From the NCBI GenBank assembly GCA_964360635.1, contig CAYHXO010000012.1, forward strand, positions 1 through 56,136: DNA of 56,136 bases, given 5' to 3'. Shown in pieces: positions 27,793 to 36,837 of this stretch (positions within the stretch are counted from its first letter, which is position 1; each line of letters starts with the position of its first letter). The position numbers were made by a program, and so were the translations under genes. The notes beneath the pieces are model-generated. The model did no database searches. It was not told the origin of the DNA and worked only from the letters and a program-made list of their open reading frames with translations. The DNA is from CALRGE01 sp964360635 (GTDB taxonomy: Bacteria; Patescibacteriota; Gracilibacteria; UBA1369; 2-02-FULL-48-14).

Positions 27793-28476
27793 TTAGTTAA
27801 ATCCATCAAAATTCTTAGGCGCCACTAGTACAACCATCTCCCCTTTTGGAGGAGTTTTGCTGAAATCTGCGGAGATTTTGGAAACTGTGCCACGGTGGAA
27901 AGTTTCGTGCATTTTTGTGAGTTCGCGGGCAACGACAATAATGCGATCTGGGCCGAGAGCGTCGAGCATCTGAGAGAGAGTTTTCATGATGCGGTGAGGT
28001 GATTCGTAGAGAACTACCGTTCGATCTTCATCTTGAAGAGACTCAAAAAGAGTGACTCTGCCTTTTTTGGCGGGAACGAAGCCTAGGTATAAGAATTTAT
28101 CCATTGGCAATCCTGAACCTGCAAGGGCTGCTAGGACTGCGCTTGCACCTGGAAGTGGAATTACAGTAATTCCGGCTTTAACCGCTGCGTTAATTAAAAC
28201 AAAGGCGGGGTCTGAAATTCCGGGAGTGCCTGCGTCTGAAATCATAGCGAAGTTTTTGCCAGCAAGAAGTTCGCGAATTAGGGCGTCAGCTTTTGCGTCG
28301 GTAGAATAAGAATGAAAGCTTGTAGTTGAAGTTTTGATTTCGTAGTGATTTAAAAGTACGCGGGATGTGCGAGTATCTTCACAAAGAATTAGATCGACTT
28401 CTTTTAACACGCGCACAGCGCGCATAGTTATGTCTTCTAGATTTCCGATTGGAGTTGAAACCACATATAAACTCAT
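27793..28476 (-). CDS. rsmI: 16S rRNA (cytidine-1402 2'-O)-methyltransferase RsmI
   Basis: About 227 residues from the ATG at 28476, which overlaps the tsaB stop (ATGA). The family N-terminus LYVVSTPIGNLEDIT is present, followed by LCEDTRTSRVLL and the SAM-binding SDAGTPGISDP (about 79-89). RsmI methylates the ribose of C1402 in the decoding centre. It is the last gene of the amidase-tsaB-rsmI operon. Confidence 0.95.
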   Translation of the reverse strand: MSLYVVSTPIGNLEDITMRAVRVLKEVDLILCEDTRTSRVLLNHYEIKTSTTSFHSYSTDAKADALIRELLAGKNFAMISDAGTPGISDPAFVLINAAVKAGITVIPLPGASAVLAALAGSGLPMDKFLYLGFVPAKKGRVTLFESLQDEDRTVVLYESPHRIMKTLSQMLDALGPDRIIVVARELTKMHETFHRGTVSKISADFSKTPPKGEMVVLVAPKNFDGFN

Positions 28477-29114
28477 TGTTTCCATTTGTTAGTGGATTTT
28501 GTGATGATCGGGCCTTTCATATAAACCGGTTCCACAACTTTCACAGGCTGGAGCCCGTGAAAATCGAATGTGAGAATTGTTTCGCCAAGTGTTTGCAATT
28601 CATGGCCTTGAATTTGTTTCCATTTTTTCTCGAGGCAAATCCCGTGAAGTTCATCTTCTTGGGTTTCTGTACATTCTGAAACTACTGAGAATTTTTCGTG
28701 TGGGAAATTGCGGACTACGTCCGCTAGATGGCCGATATGAGTTTCATCGTGGTGAAGCGCTACATCCAATCCACCTGCGTTTAAAATTACTAGCAATGGT
28801 TTGATTGCAGCCTTGCGAGACAACAGTTCGAAAGTATCAATCGCATAAAGTTTCGATGAAAGTGCTGATGCAAGTGCATTTGCAAATGCAACGCCTGTGC
28901 GAAGTGAAGTAAAAGAGCCCGGGCCGCTTACAACTAAAATCGAGTCAATTTCGCTTTTATTAATTCCGATTTCTGAGAGCATGCCTGCGAGAGTTGGTGT
29001 GAGTTTTTCAACATCATCTTTTGAGTCTTGCCAAGATTTTTCAAGAAGAATTTTGCCGTCGTCAACTAGAGCAAGTTCGTGCGTGTGGGTTGCTGTGTTT
29101 ATTGCAAGAATCAT
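28473..29114 (-). CDS. tsaB: tRNA threonylcarbamoyladenosine biosynthesis protein TsaB
   Basis: 213 residues, ASKHA fold. The N-terminal ILAINTATHTHELAL and SGPGSFTSLRTGVAFANALA (about 64-83) are diagnostic. TsaB partners TsaD and TsaE to make t6A37 on ANN-decoding tRNAs. It overlaps the upstream amidase gene and the downstream rsmI by 4 bases each, so the three are translationally coupled. Confidence 0.93.
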   Translation of the reverse strand: MILAINTATHTHELALVDDGKILLEKSWQDSKDDVEKLTPTLAGMLSEIGINKSEIDSILVVSGPGSFTSLRTGVAFANALASALSSKLYAIDTFELLSRKAAIKPLLVILNAGGLDVALHHDETHIGHLADVVRNFPHEKFSVVSECTETQEDELHGICLEKKWKQIQGHELQTLGETILTFDFHGLQPVKVVEPVYMKGPIITKSTNKWKQ

Positions 29115-32100
29115 AATTTTTGGATATCAACGCCTGTGTAATAATAGCGTATAATCTCCAAATATGTCTTGCCGGAATTTGCCATAGCAGTTGCGCCACA
29201 ACCGGAAAGTCCAACACCGTGACCAAGAAAGGTTGTTGAAGTAGTACACCCTGAGTCTAAAACAGGTATCAACCAAGGTGTATTTGTCCAGCCCCAAACT
29301 GATTCTGCAGATTTTGTGCTATTGCCATCTGTTGCGGTAAAATAAGGTGTGATTATTGCTTTTCCATTGTATGTCACCACTTCGCCGGCAGTAGCAAGAG
29401 CAGCGGCTGTGACATTCGGAGAACGACTCTCATAACCGTAACCAATGTATTTTTGAGAACTATTTGGATCGTCGTCTAAATTATATGGCTTGCCCGGAAA
29501 TTTCTCGGCTTCGGTCAAATAATAACTAGCGTATGTTCTTGCAATAACCATCATGGTTTTCACTTTCTCAGTTGGGTCACCATTTGAAACCTCGCCAATT
29601 CCCTTCATGTAATCTTCAAGTGCGAGTTCATTAATTAGTGTTAGCTCATCGTCGACGTTCCGGACTTCGATTGTGCCACGGAAAAGATTGTCGTTCAAAG
29701 CTGTGTTCCATGCCGGTCTTTGTTCCATAGTTACAATCTGCATCACACCGTCTGTTTTTGGAGTAAAGCGGACTGGACCAGAAACTGTCCAAGAATATGA
29801 ACCGGAAGTAACTGCAAATTTATCTCCACTTTGAGCCACTCGAACTCGGCTGCTGGCTGTGAAAGTTTTGAGCAAAGTCGAGTTGTCGTAAACAGAGAAA
29901 ACCGAAGTTGAAGTTAGGATTGGAACTATGGCGGAATCAGGAGTCAATTTCACTCGAAATGATTTTGTGTAATCTGCTGTATAAGCAGATGTTGAAGCAG
30001 CATTTGCGACGTTAATTTTGAAAGAATATGCATCTTTCATCAGGTTTTTTCCATTAACTCTGGGACGGACATAAATTGTATAAGTACCGGTTCGGCTCGG
30101 CGCTGTAATTGTGAAATTTACCTTTGCACTTTTGCCTGGTGCCAATGAACTAACTGCAAGTTTTGGATCTGTGGTTGTAATTGAAGAATTTTTTGTAAGA
30201 CCTAAACTTAATTGGTTTGTACCGGTCGACTTCCAAGTTGTGTTGCTGTAATTCGTAATGTTCAACCAGAAAGATTTTTTCTCACCGGTTTTGAAAGTGA
30301 GGTCACTTGAAGTTTCAGTGATGTCGGCGTCGGAAGTGGTTGAAGTAACGGTGACCGTGAGTGTTCCTGCGGAACTAACAATCGCGTTAGAATTTTCCAT
30401 TTCCGGAGCGTAGTAGAGTGAATATTTTCCACCAGTTTTTGGAGCGGAGATTGTGAATTCGAAAGTTCCTGTTTCACCTGTTTTCACAGTGCTTTCTTTC
30501 AAAGTTGCAAGAATGGAAGTGCTTATTAGTGAAGACGTACCGCTTTGTTTTAGAAGTATTTTGTTATCGCCGGAATTTTTCCATGTTAGATTTCCGGTAT
30601 TTTTCAGTTTCACAACAACGTTTGAGGTTGCACCTGGTTTAATTATAGTGCTATCAGCTTTTGCACTCGAAATATCAAATTTCAAAAGCGGCCTTGAAAC
30701 AAATGCGGCGAGGTCAAGATAATTGAGTACTTTTTCAGACCCATTGAAAACTGGTGTCAGATCAAAATTAACAAGCCCACCGTTTAGATCTGATGCCAAA
30801 GTTAAAGTAAATGTTGCAATTTCTCCCGGCTTTATACTACTTTCATTCATTTTTGCCTTTCCAAGAGTAATTACATCAGAATCTCCTGCATTTAAATAAG
30901 TCGAAGAATCCCAAGTTGCCGTTCCTGTATTTTTTAATTTGATTGTAACTTTTGAAGAACTTTGAGGATCGAGAGTTATTAGCTCCCTGTTGCCGACTTC
31001 TTCATAAGAATATTCTTTATCAAAATTAGTGTGTCTTCGTTTATCAAGTGCATCACCAAGTACTTTTCTAAGTGCCGGAATGTAATCATATGTATATTCA
31101 CCCGGACAAGCCGTTTTTCCAACGTCACGATGACCCATTATATTTGGCAAAATTTTCCCTCGGAAAAGGCCACTTGCATCAGGATCGATATTATTTAATT
31201 CTGCTTTTTCATAAATTAAACCTGTTAAAGATTTCATCAAAGGAGCCGGTATTTCGCTGGTTTGAAAATTTCCGAGAAGTGCAATTCCAATTGAACCTGT
31301 GTTATAGCCATAAGCGTGTCCGGCCACAACTCCATCACCACCATATCTGCCCTCATAAACTTTACCGTTTTGGTCGACTATATAATTATAACCAATATCT
31401 CCCCAACCTCGAGAAACTGCGTGGTAGTAATAAATGGCTCGCACAGAAGCTTCCGGATCGTCAATTTTTGAAGTTGCGGTATGGTGAATTATGATTTTTT
31501 TGATTTTTTTTGGATACTCAAGCGGCCATAAAAGTTCTTTACCGCTCGCATCAGTATCAACCTCCTTAATAATAGTCATATCAGGATCTGATTCATCTGT
31601 TGATTCATCTTTATCAGCGTCCTCAGCAGAAAGTGCTACCGGAGTTACCGTGGCTTTTGATAGGCGTAAAGTCTCGTCTGCCCCCCAAGATGTTCTCGGT
31701 ATAACTTCTGTGCCGGAATCGAAAATTAATTTAGATAGTTTCTTGTATATTGAAAGTTGACCGCCTGTAACGTAGTCAAAAGAGAAATCCGCCAACTTCG
31801 GAGTGTAATATTTGTTAGAAGTATTTAAGTGCGCCTTATACTGAAATGCGACACTGTTATCTGTAATTATATAAGAATGAAGGCCGGCATTATCTTTTGC
31901 TCCGTCTTGATCTTCCTCAATGTGCTGCCAATCGCTCCAAGTGCCGTCTTTTGCTTGAAATCTGATTGTTAAATCTGCGGCTGTTCCTGCAGGTAAATCG
32001 CGGTTCCATGTTAAACCCAAAAGTTGGAATGGAAATTTTGACTCGTAAACTTTAGAGATAAAAGTGTCACTGTCGCTGTAATAAGCAGCCATAATTGTTG

Positions 32101-32218
32101 CACTCGCGGTGAGCGCGGATGGCAAAGTCACAGCTCCGGAAACATTCAATTTTTCTGAATGTGCAGGACTGCCCCAAAACGCGAGCAGTAGGACTGGAAT
32201 GAGAAGTAGTTTTTTCAT
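29111..32218 (-). CDS. Secreted bifunctional wall protein: PGRP amidase plus SpoIID/LytB domain
   Basis: 1035 residues with a signal peptide (cleavage after about residue 21). A beta-rich N-terminal part is followed by a PGRP/Amidase_2 domain (about residues 174-390) with IIIHHTA, a GYNY stretch and MGHRDVGKTACPG (zinc His, His, Cys). Three or more Ig-like NBR1/CARDB-type repeats come next (about 410-740). A C-terminal SpoIID domain (about 820-1035) contains LEDYMKGIGE and GHGVGLSGCGA. The amidase cuts the stem peptide from muramic acid, and SpoIID cleaves the denuded glycan. The combination suggests septal or cell-separation wall turnover. Confidence 0.9.
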   Translation of the reverse strand: MKKLLLIPVLLLAFWGSPAHSEKLNVSGAVTLPSALTASATIMAAYYSDSDTFISKVYESKFPFQLLGLTWNRDLPAGTAADLTIRFQAKDGTWSDWQHIEEDQDGAKDNAGLHSYIITDNSVAFQYKAHLNTSNKYYTPKLADFSFDYVTGGQLSIYKKLSKLIFDSGTEVIPRTSWGADETLRLSKATVTPVALSAEDADKDESTDESDPDMTIIKEVDTDASGKELLWPLEYPKKIKKIIIHHTATSKIDDPEASVRAIYYYHAVSRGWGDIGYNYIVDQNGKVYEGRYGGDGVVAGHAYGYNTGSIGIALLGNFQTSEIPAPLMKSLTGLIYEKAELNNIDPDASGLFRGKILPNIMGHRDVGKTACPGEYTYDYIPALRKVLGDALDKRRHTNFDKEYSYEEVGNRELITLDPQSSSKVTIKLKNTGTATWDSSTYLNAGDSDVITLGKAKMNESSIKPGEIATFTLTLASDLNGGLVNFDLTPVFNGSEKVLNYLDLAAFVSRPLLKFDISSAKADSTIIKPGATSNVVVKLKNTGNLTWKNSGDNKILLKQSGTSSLISTSILATLKESTVKTGETGTFEFTISAPKTGGKYSLYYAPEMENSNAIVSSAGTLTVTVTSTTSDADITETSSDLTFKTGEKKSFWLNITNYSNTTWKSTGTNQLSLGLTKNSSITTTDPKLAVSSLAPGKSAKVNFTITAPSRTGTYTIYVRPRVNGKNLMKDAYSFKINVANAASTSAYTADYTKSFRVKLTPDSAIVPILTSTSVFSVYDNSTLLKTFTASSRVRVAQSGDKFAVTSGSYSWTVSGPVRFTPKTDGVMQIVTMEQRPAWNTALNDNLFRGTIEVRNVDDELTLINELALEDYMKGIGEVSNGDPTEKVKTMMVIARTYASYYLTEAEKFPGKPYNLDDDPNSSQKYIGYGYESRSPNVTAAALATAGEVVTYNGKAIITPYFTATDGNSTKSAESVWGWTNTPWLIPVLDSGCTTSTTFLGHGVGLSGCGATAMANSGKTYLEIIRYYYTGVDIQKL

Positions 32219-32224
32219 CTCTTA

Positions 32225-32253
32225 ATTATAACATTTTTTATTGATTTGCTCAA
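32225..32253 (-). promoter_or_regulatory. Promoter of the amidase-tsaB-rsmI operon, leaderless
   Basis: On the minus strand TTGAGC (32248-32253), 17 bases, perfect TATAAT (32225-32230). Only six bases separate the -10 from the ATG, so transcription should start at or next to the start codon. Confidence 0.75.
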
Positions 32254-32274
32254 GCAGTGCTCGACTGCTAGAAT
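32246..32274 (+). promoter_or_regulatory. trxA promoter, overlapping the divergent -35
   Basis: TTGCTC (32246-32251), 17 bases, TAGAAT (32269-32274). Its -35 overlaps the -35 of the opposite promoter, so the two compete for polymerase. Confidence 0.65.
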
Positions 32275-32305
32275 AATCCCACTTAATTCTTAAAAAGAAA
32301 AGCAA

Positions 32306-32623
32306 ATGGCTCAGCATTTTACAGATAAAGATTATAAAGCGGAAGTACTTGATTCTAAGATTCCGGTGATGGTTGATTTTTACGCAGAATGGTGTGGACC
32401 TTGCAAACAAATGGCTCCAATTGTTGACGACCTTGCAAAAGAGTACGAAGGAAAAATTAAAATCGGTAAAATTGACGTTGATGCCAACCCTGAAACTCCA
32501 CAAATGTATGGCGTTCAGAGCATTCCAACTTTTGTTCTAATTAAGGGCGGAGAAGTTGTAAACAAATTCACAGGCGCACGTTCAAAAGACGACGTTGAGG
32601 AGATGTTGAATGCAATGCTTTAG
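32306..32623 (+). CDS. trxA: Thioredoxin
   Basis: 105 residues, normal length. The active site WCGPC lies at residues 29-33, and the cis-proline is in SIPTFVLI (about residues 71-78). It is a cytoplasmic disulphide reductant. It is divergent from the amidase operon and converges with the FAD oxidoreductase 5 bases away. Confidence 0.96.
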   Translation: MAQHFTDKDYKAEVLDSKIPVMVDFYAEWCGPCKQMAPIVDDLAKEYEGKIKIGKIDVDANPETPQMYGVQSIPTFVLIKGGEVVNKFTGARSKDDVEEMLNAML

Positions 32624-32628
32624 TTGCT

Positions 32629-33891
32629 TTAAAGGTATTTTGCGATTCCATTCGACAGAGCATAAGTCAGTGGAGTGCTTAGAAGTGACTGAATTCGTGG
32701 GCCAATAATGAAATTCCGTTCAGGTGAGAAAACCTGATCAAATTCACTGCGTCCATTTATGACTCGGTCTGCGGCATATGCCCCGATTGCTGCCGCCCAA
32801 GGCAAGCCTGTTGCAGCTCCAACATAATAAACGGCATTATTGCTTTTATCTGGACCCATAATTGGAAGCAAATCTTTACTAACTCCCAGCATTCCGGGCC
32901 AGACATATTCGAGTTCTAGTTTGATATTTGGAAACTTTTTTTCTATGTAATTTTTAAGTCTTTTTTCGAACCTTGCAGTATTTTCAGTGATATTTTGTGC
33001 ATATGTATATAGAACATCACCGCCACCAATAAGGAGGCGATTATCTCCTGTAAGTCTAAAATAGTTGTAAACAAGATCGGTATCCCAAACCATCATCGGG
33101 TTGGCTGGAAATATTTGTTTAATTTGATCTGGCTTTAATGGCTGACTAATACCAAGAAATGTCTGCACATGATAAATTTCCTTCTTTAATGCTCCAAGAT
33201 CAGGAATAAAACGGTCTGTGCAGACAATAATTTGATCTGCATTTATTGTTCCCGCTGCGGTAGAAATTAAATTGCCTTCAATTTTAAGTACCTCTGTTTT
33301 TTCGTAAATCGCAACGCCTGCGTCACGAAGTTTATCGCGCATTCCCAAACAATATAAATATGAATTTATTCCGAAAGTTTCAGGATACCTAACTGCGCCT
33401 GCATATTTTGTAGACCCAATAATTCCTATCAGCGATTCATGGAGGGTACTTGGATAGCCGAGCTGTTTGCGAGCATCATGTTCTTCTTTCACGTGTCGAA
33501 ATCCGCGAGAGTTATTTGCAATAAATAGTGAATCTTGAACCTGATAATCGCAGGAAATGCCGTGATCAATTATATTTTTGCGAATAATTCCGACTCCAGA
33601 AAGTACAAATTCCCAAATGCGCTTAGCTTTTTCAGCACCGTATGAATTAAGAAGTGAACTCAGCTCAATTTCAGAATCCGGAGTAATAAATCCAGATGTT
33701 TTGCCGCTTGCACCCGATCCACAAAAATCTTTTTCAATTAGAACTACTTCAACACCTGCCTCGTTGAGTTTTTGGGCGCAAGAAAGGCCGGCCATTCCAC
33801 CACCGATTATTGCAACTTTAGTTTTGATGTCACTAGAAAGACTCTCACCTACTTGAGAATCTTTTTGAGAATACCAATATACTTTCGACAT
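32629..33891 (-). CDS. FAD-dependent amine/amino-acid oxidoreductase (DAO family)
   Basis: 420 residues. The dinucleotide-binding motif IIGGGMAGLSCAQKL is near residues 28-42, ending in VVLIEKD. A C-terminal DAO signature (VGAATGLPWAAAIGAYAADRVI, about residues 364-385, where it binds the flavin) is visible. It resembles gamma-glutamylputrescine oxidase-like and glycine-oxidase-like proteins. The substrate is unknown. It is six bases downstream of rnhA on the same strand. Confidence 0.85.
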   Translation of the reverse strand: MSKVYWYSQKDSQVGESLSSDIKTKVAIIGGGMAGLSCAQKLNEAGVEVVLIEKDFCGSGASGKTSGFITPDSEIELSSLLNSYGAEKAKRIWEFVLSGVGIIRKNIIDHGISCDYQVQDSLFIANNSRGFRHVKEEHDARKQLGYPSTLHESLIGIIGSTKYAGAVRYPETFGINSYLYCLGMRDKLRDAGVAIYEKTEVLKIEGNLISTAAGTINADQIIVCTDRFIPDLGALKKEIYHVQTFLGISQPLKPDQIKQIFPANPMMVWDTDLVYNYFRLTGDNRLLIGGGDVLYTYAQNITENTARFEKRLKNYIEKKFPNIKLELEYVWPGMLGVSKDLLPIMGPDKSNNAVYYVGAATGLPWAAAIGAYAADRVINGRSEFDQVFSPERNFIIGPRIQSLLSTPLTYALSNGIAKYL

Positions 33892-33897
33892 ATAGTC

Positions 33898-34362
33898 TTA
33901 AAACAAAGTATTTCCTTCGTCCTTAAATGCTGATGAACCACCTCGTTTGCGGAAGATTTTTGCTTGTTTGGCAGATTCGGCGGTAGCGCGAGAATCGCAG
34001 TCCTCATTTTCTTTGTGACCGTTGTGGCCACGCACCCAATGCCAGGTTACTTTGTGGCCTTTAATAAGATTCGCAAGTTCTTCCCATAAATCCTGATTTT
34101 TCTTCTTTTTCCAGTTTTTGTTCATAGTGTCGACAATCAAAGCAGAATCAGTAGTGACTGAAATTTCAGTGAAATCAGGAAATTCTGCCATCGCAGTTTT
34201 AATTCCCCAAATCGAGCCCAGCATTTCCATACGATTATTTGTCGTATAAGGTTCACCACCTTGAATTCTGTAAGCCATTTTGCCGGCGCGCACCAAAGCT
34301 GCCCAGCCTCCAGGGCCGGGATTTCCAATACAACTGCCATCTGAAAAAACCTCGACTTTCAT
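33898..34362 (-). CDS. rnhA: Ribonuclease HI
   Basis: About 154 residues from the ATG at 34362 (an in-frame ATG at 34434 exists, but the fold starts KVEVFSDGSCIGNPG). Catalytic acids are in FSDGSC, RMEMLGS, TTDSAL and NEDCDSRA. It removes RNA from RNA-DNA hybrids. Choosing the longer start would place the start codon directly against tRNA-Gly(TCC) and its promoter on the other strand. Confidence 0.93.
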   Translation of the reverse strand: MKVEVFSDGSCIGNPGPGGWAALVRAGKMAYRIQGGEPYTTNNRMEMLGSIWGIKTAMAEFPDFTEISVTTDSALIVDTMNKNWKKKKNQDLWEELANLIKGHKVTWHWVRGHNGHKENEDCDSRATAESAKQAKIFRKRGGSSAFKDEGNTLF

Positions 34363-34390
34363 GGATTCACTATAAACTTTAGAAATCAGC

Positions 34391-34419
34391 TTGAAAAGAT
34401 CAGGATTTTTGAATACTAT
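34391..34419 (+). promoter_or_regulatory. Promoter of tRNA-Gly(TCC)
   Basis: TTGAAA (34391-34396), 17 bases, TACTAT (34414-34419). It is 15 bases before the tRNA 5' end. Confidence 0.65.
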
Positions 34420-34434
34420 GCTCTTCGCAATCAT

Positions 34435-34509
34435 GCGGGTGTCGTATATTGGCTATTACCACAGCCTTCCAAGCTGTTGAGAGGGGTTCGATTCCCCTCA
34501 CCCGCTCCA
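34435..34509 (+). tRNA. tRNA-Gly (anticodon TCC), integration target
   Basis: Acceptor GCGGGTG/CACCCGC, anticodon loop CTTCCAA (TCC), T-loop TTCGATT, discriminator T, encoded CCA (34507-34509). The last six bases (GCTCCA) are also the first six of the 59-bp attachment repeat. The opposite-strand recombinase stop lies inside its 3' end. Confidence 0.95.
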
Positions 34510-36099
34510 GAATTCAAGAATTTGCCTACTTTTCGGGGTTTCACAGGTTAGATCACCTTTTAAAATGAGTGAGAGCCAGCCTTTTCGCTCACGTATGGTT
34601 TCCATGCCTTTTTGGATTTTTAGGAACGATGATTGTAGTTCTACACCTAATTTCTGGTCTTTTAACAAAAAGTTCTGACCAAGTGTTTGGAAAACAAGTT
34701 TCTTATCCTCTATTGATCCCGTTTCAAAATGATATTTAGCATAGGTTACAAAGTTGAAAGTCTTTTCGGTTAACTCGAGCCAGTTATCTACACGTTGATC
34801 ACAATCACCCAATTGAGCTGAGAAATTTTCCTTTTCTTTAATAAGGATCAATTTCTCGGTTCTAAATTCTTCTTCTGATAGTAAAGACTTATCTACATTG
34901 TCGGCAGAAATATAAAGCTTGAGCAGGTTGTCGATTTTCTTAACACAATCATTGTAAGCTTTCTGCACTGAAGACTGGACCACAGTCCTATCCTTTGATT
35001 CAGCATCATTAATCTCTGACAAATGTTTAATCGAACATTTAAGTAAATTCTCAGGGATGGTTATTGATTCAAGAATTTCTTTAATCTTTTCCTCTAATGT
35101 TTCCGCATCAACACTTTTTTCGTTGCATTTGATCTCATTAGATTTATGAGTGCAGTGGTAATAAGTATATGCCTTAGTTTGACCTGTTTTCTTAATTTTT
35201 TTAAGTTTATGTTCAGCCGTAACCATACAACCACAAGTCCCACACTTAATGATGCCGGTGAAAGGGAATCGATATTTTTGAGGTCTTGGTTTACCTTTCC
35301 TACCTAAAATAATCTGTGCACGATCGAATTCCTCACGTGTGATCATTGCCAATTGCTGACTTTTATATTCCTGACCAGCCCAATCAAACTCACCATAATA
35401 AAATTTGTTTGTGAAAATCTTATACATGGTCGTAAGACATAATTCTCCATCACCCGTTTTTTTACTTCTTGAAGTTGTAAAGTGCCAATCATTGCACGCA
35501 ATTTTCCAAATATCACGTACTGAGTAACATCCTGATAAAAGCATATCCCACATCTTTCTAACTAAGTCGAACCGCTCGGTATCGATGAGAATCTTTTTCT
35601 CACCCTTCAAAGCATAATAATCATTCATATATCCAACAGGAGCCATACCAGGTCTATGACCCTTCTCGCATTTTTTGAGCATACCTCGCATTACATCTTT
35701 GCTTAGTTTATCCGAGCTGTACTTTGACTGTGAAAGAGCAAAAGCCAACATCATTTTGCCTTCAGGAGAATTATCAAAATGATATGAAGCAAACTTTAAA
35801 TCCTTAAGGACACCTGTGTCTAGAAAGTGAATTATTTGGGCTCCATCGAGAGGATTTCTTGAAAGTCGTGATGGGTCCCATGCCGCAATGCCATCGGCCT
35901 CTCCATCTTGGATTCGTTTTAGCATCTCGGCAAAAACAGGCCTGTTGTATGGTTTAAATGCGCTCTTTGATTCTTCAAACACTTTTACAATTTCTAATTC
36001 GGGAAATCGCTTTTTGAGCTCATCCTTTTGAGATTCAATAGATAGAATTTGTCTATCTTTTTCTTCTGTGGATTTTCTGAGGTAGAGAAAGTATTTCAT
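34498..36099 (-). CDS. Large serine recombinase (integrase of the element)
   Basis: 533 residues. The N-terminal resolvase domain has nucleophile Ser10 in LYLRKS, with DPSRLSRN (about 85-92). The recombinase domain is about 155-260, followed by a zinc ribbon (KCGTCGCMVTAEH and YYHCTHKSNEIKC, about 280-325) and a coiled-coil-like C-terminal part. It catalyses attP x attB integration and, with a directionality factor, excision. The last codons (reading WSG-stop) lie in the tRNA 3' end, a 12-base antisense overlap. After excision the frame would run on into sequence now at 43444-43560. A GGG-type inverted repeat lies upstream (36123-36176). Confidence 0.92.
   Translation of the reverse strand: MKYFLYLRKSTEEKDRQILSIESQKDELKKRFPELEIVKVFEESKSAFKPYNRPVFAEMLKRIQDGEADGIAAWDPSRLSRNPLDGAQIIHFLDTGVLKDLKFASYHFDNSPEGKMMLAFALSQSKYSSDKLSKDVMRGMLKKCEKGHRPGMAPVGYMNDYYALKGEKKILIDTERFDLVRKMWDMLLSGCYSVRDIWKIACNDWHFTTSRSKKTGDGELCLTTMYKIFTNKFYYGEFDWAGQEYKSQQLAMITREEFDRAQIILGRKGKPRPQKYRFPFTGIIKCGTCGCMVTAEHKLKKIKKTGQTKAYTYYHCTHKSNEIKCNEKSVDAETLEEKIKEILESITIPENLLKCSIKHLSEINDAESKDRTVVQSSVQKAYNDCVKKIDNLLKLYISADNVDKSLLSEEEFRTEKLILIKEKENFSAQLGDCDQRVDNWLELTEKTFNFVTYAKYHFETGSIEDKKLVFQTLGQNFLLKDQKLGVELQSSFLKIQKGMETIRERKGWLSLILKGDLTCETPKSRQILEFWSG
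34504..34562 (+). repeat. attL, left attachment repeat
   Basis: It begins with the tRNA 3' end GCTCCA. The first 26 bases are identical to attR. Mismatches to attR occur at 34530, 34536 and 34555. It also encodes the last residues of the recombinase on the other strand. Confidence 0.85.
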
Positions 36100-36122
36100 A
36101 AAATGGGGTAAATACCCAATAA

Positions 36123-36176
36123 GGGCAACTCAGGCTGCCCCACTAGTCCAAAAGGATTTTGTGAGCTGAGTTACCC
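36123..36176. promoter_or_regulatory. Inverted repeat upstream of the recombinase
   Basis: GGGCAACTCAG (36123-36133) faces CTGAGTTACCC (36166-36176), 10 of 11 paired. It lies 24 bases upstream of the recombinase start. It could be an operator or a leader hairpin. No obvious intrinsic terminator U-run is seen. Confidence 0.5.
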
Positions 36177-36237
36177 ATATTGAGTAACAAAAACAACCTT
36201 TTAGAAAGTGGGAATGGGACAGCTACTAAAATGTATA

Positions 36238-36609
36238 TTATTTTGGAGGATTAATAAAGTGTACGTTAACCTCAAGGTTCTCCAAACGTTTTTCAAAATC
36301 AGATGCTTCTATCGACTTTATGAGATGAGAGGCTAAATAACCCACACAGTTAGCAATCCTAACATCAAGTTTTCCGGCTCTTACCTCATTGATCGTAGAC
36401 TCAAGAAGATCAGCTATATCCTTCGGAGTTTTAATACTTTTTTCTTCTGTAATGACTAATGCCTGCTTGTAACTATGCTTCCCACCTTTTGAAGCTGCTA
36501 ATTGCCTTTCCGTTTCCATATCTGGAGAATGTACAAAGCAGTAATCCCCTGCAACTAGAGCATTTGCACCACATTGTTCACTATCTTGTTTTAAATATTT
36601 GCACTGCAT
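36238..36609 (-). CDS. Small zinc-finger-like protein of the element
   Basis: 123 residues. The N-terminal Cys3/Cys13/Cys23/His27 arrangement (CKYLKQDSEQC, then YCFVH) resembles the short Cys3-His fingers of phage and plasmid proteins. The rest is helical and unrecognised. It starts one base after the preceding gene's stop. It might be a DNA-binding accessory or excision factor, but this is only inferred from its place beside the recombinase. Confidence 0.65.
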   Translation of the reverse strand: MQCKYLKQDSEQCGANALVAGDYCFVHSPDMETERQLAASKGGKHSYKQALVITEEKSIKTPKDIADLLESTINEVRAGKLDVRIANCVGYLASHLIKSIEASDFEKRLENLEVNVHFINPPK

Positions 36610-36610
36610 A

Positions 36611-36805
36611 TTAATTTTGGATTAACCAAAGTAATTCATCCTCTGATCTTCTGCTAAATTCTCCCGCCTCTAATCCTGCGAGTTCTTCTAGTTCTTCTAG
36701 CTCTTCATCACTTACTTCTTTCACCCATGATGTAAAAGTTTTTCGTCTTAATGGGTTAGAGTTCAGTTTATCCTCAAGTTTATTTAAACGATTGCGTATT
36801 GTCAT
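36611..36805 (-). CDS. Small acidic protein of the element
   Basis: About 64 residues from the internal ATG at 36805. The longer form from 36838 would begin inside the iteron-like repeats, so the shorter start is preferred. A basic first half (RNRLNKLEDKL) is followed by a very acidic helix (EEL repeated four times around EVSDEELEELEELAGLE). No recognised family. The gene is tightly linked to the zinc-finger gene. Confidence 0.6.
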   Translation of the reverse strand: MTIRNRLNKLEDKLNSNPLRRKTFTSWVKEVSDEELEELEELAGLEAGEFSRRSEDELLWLIQN

Positions 36806-36837
36806 GATTTGTAAGTTAACTAATGGGGTATAGGTCA

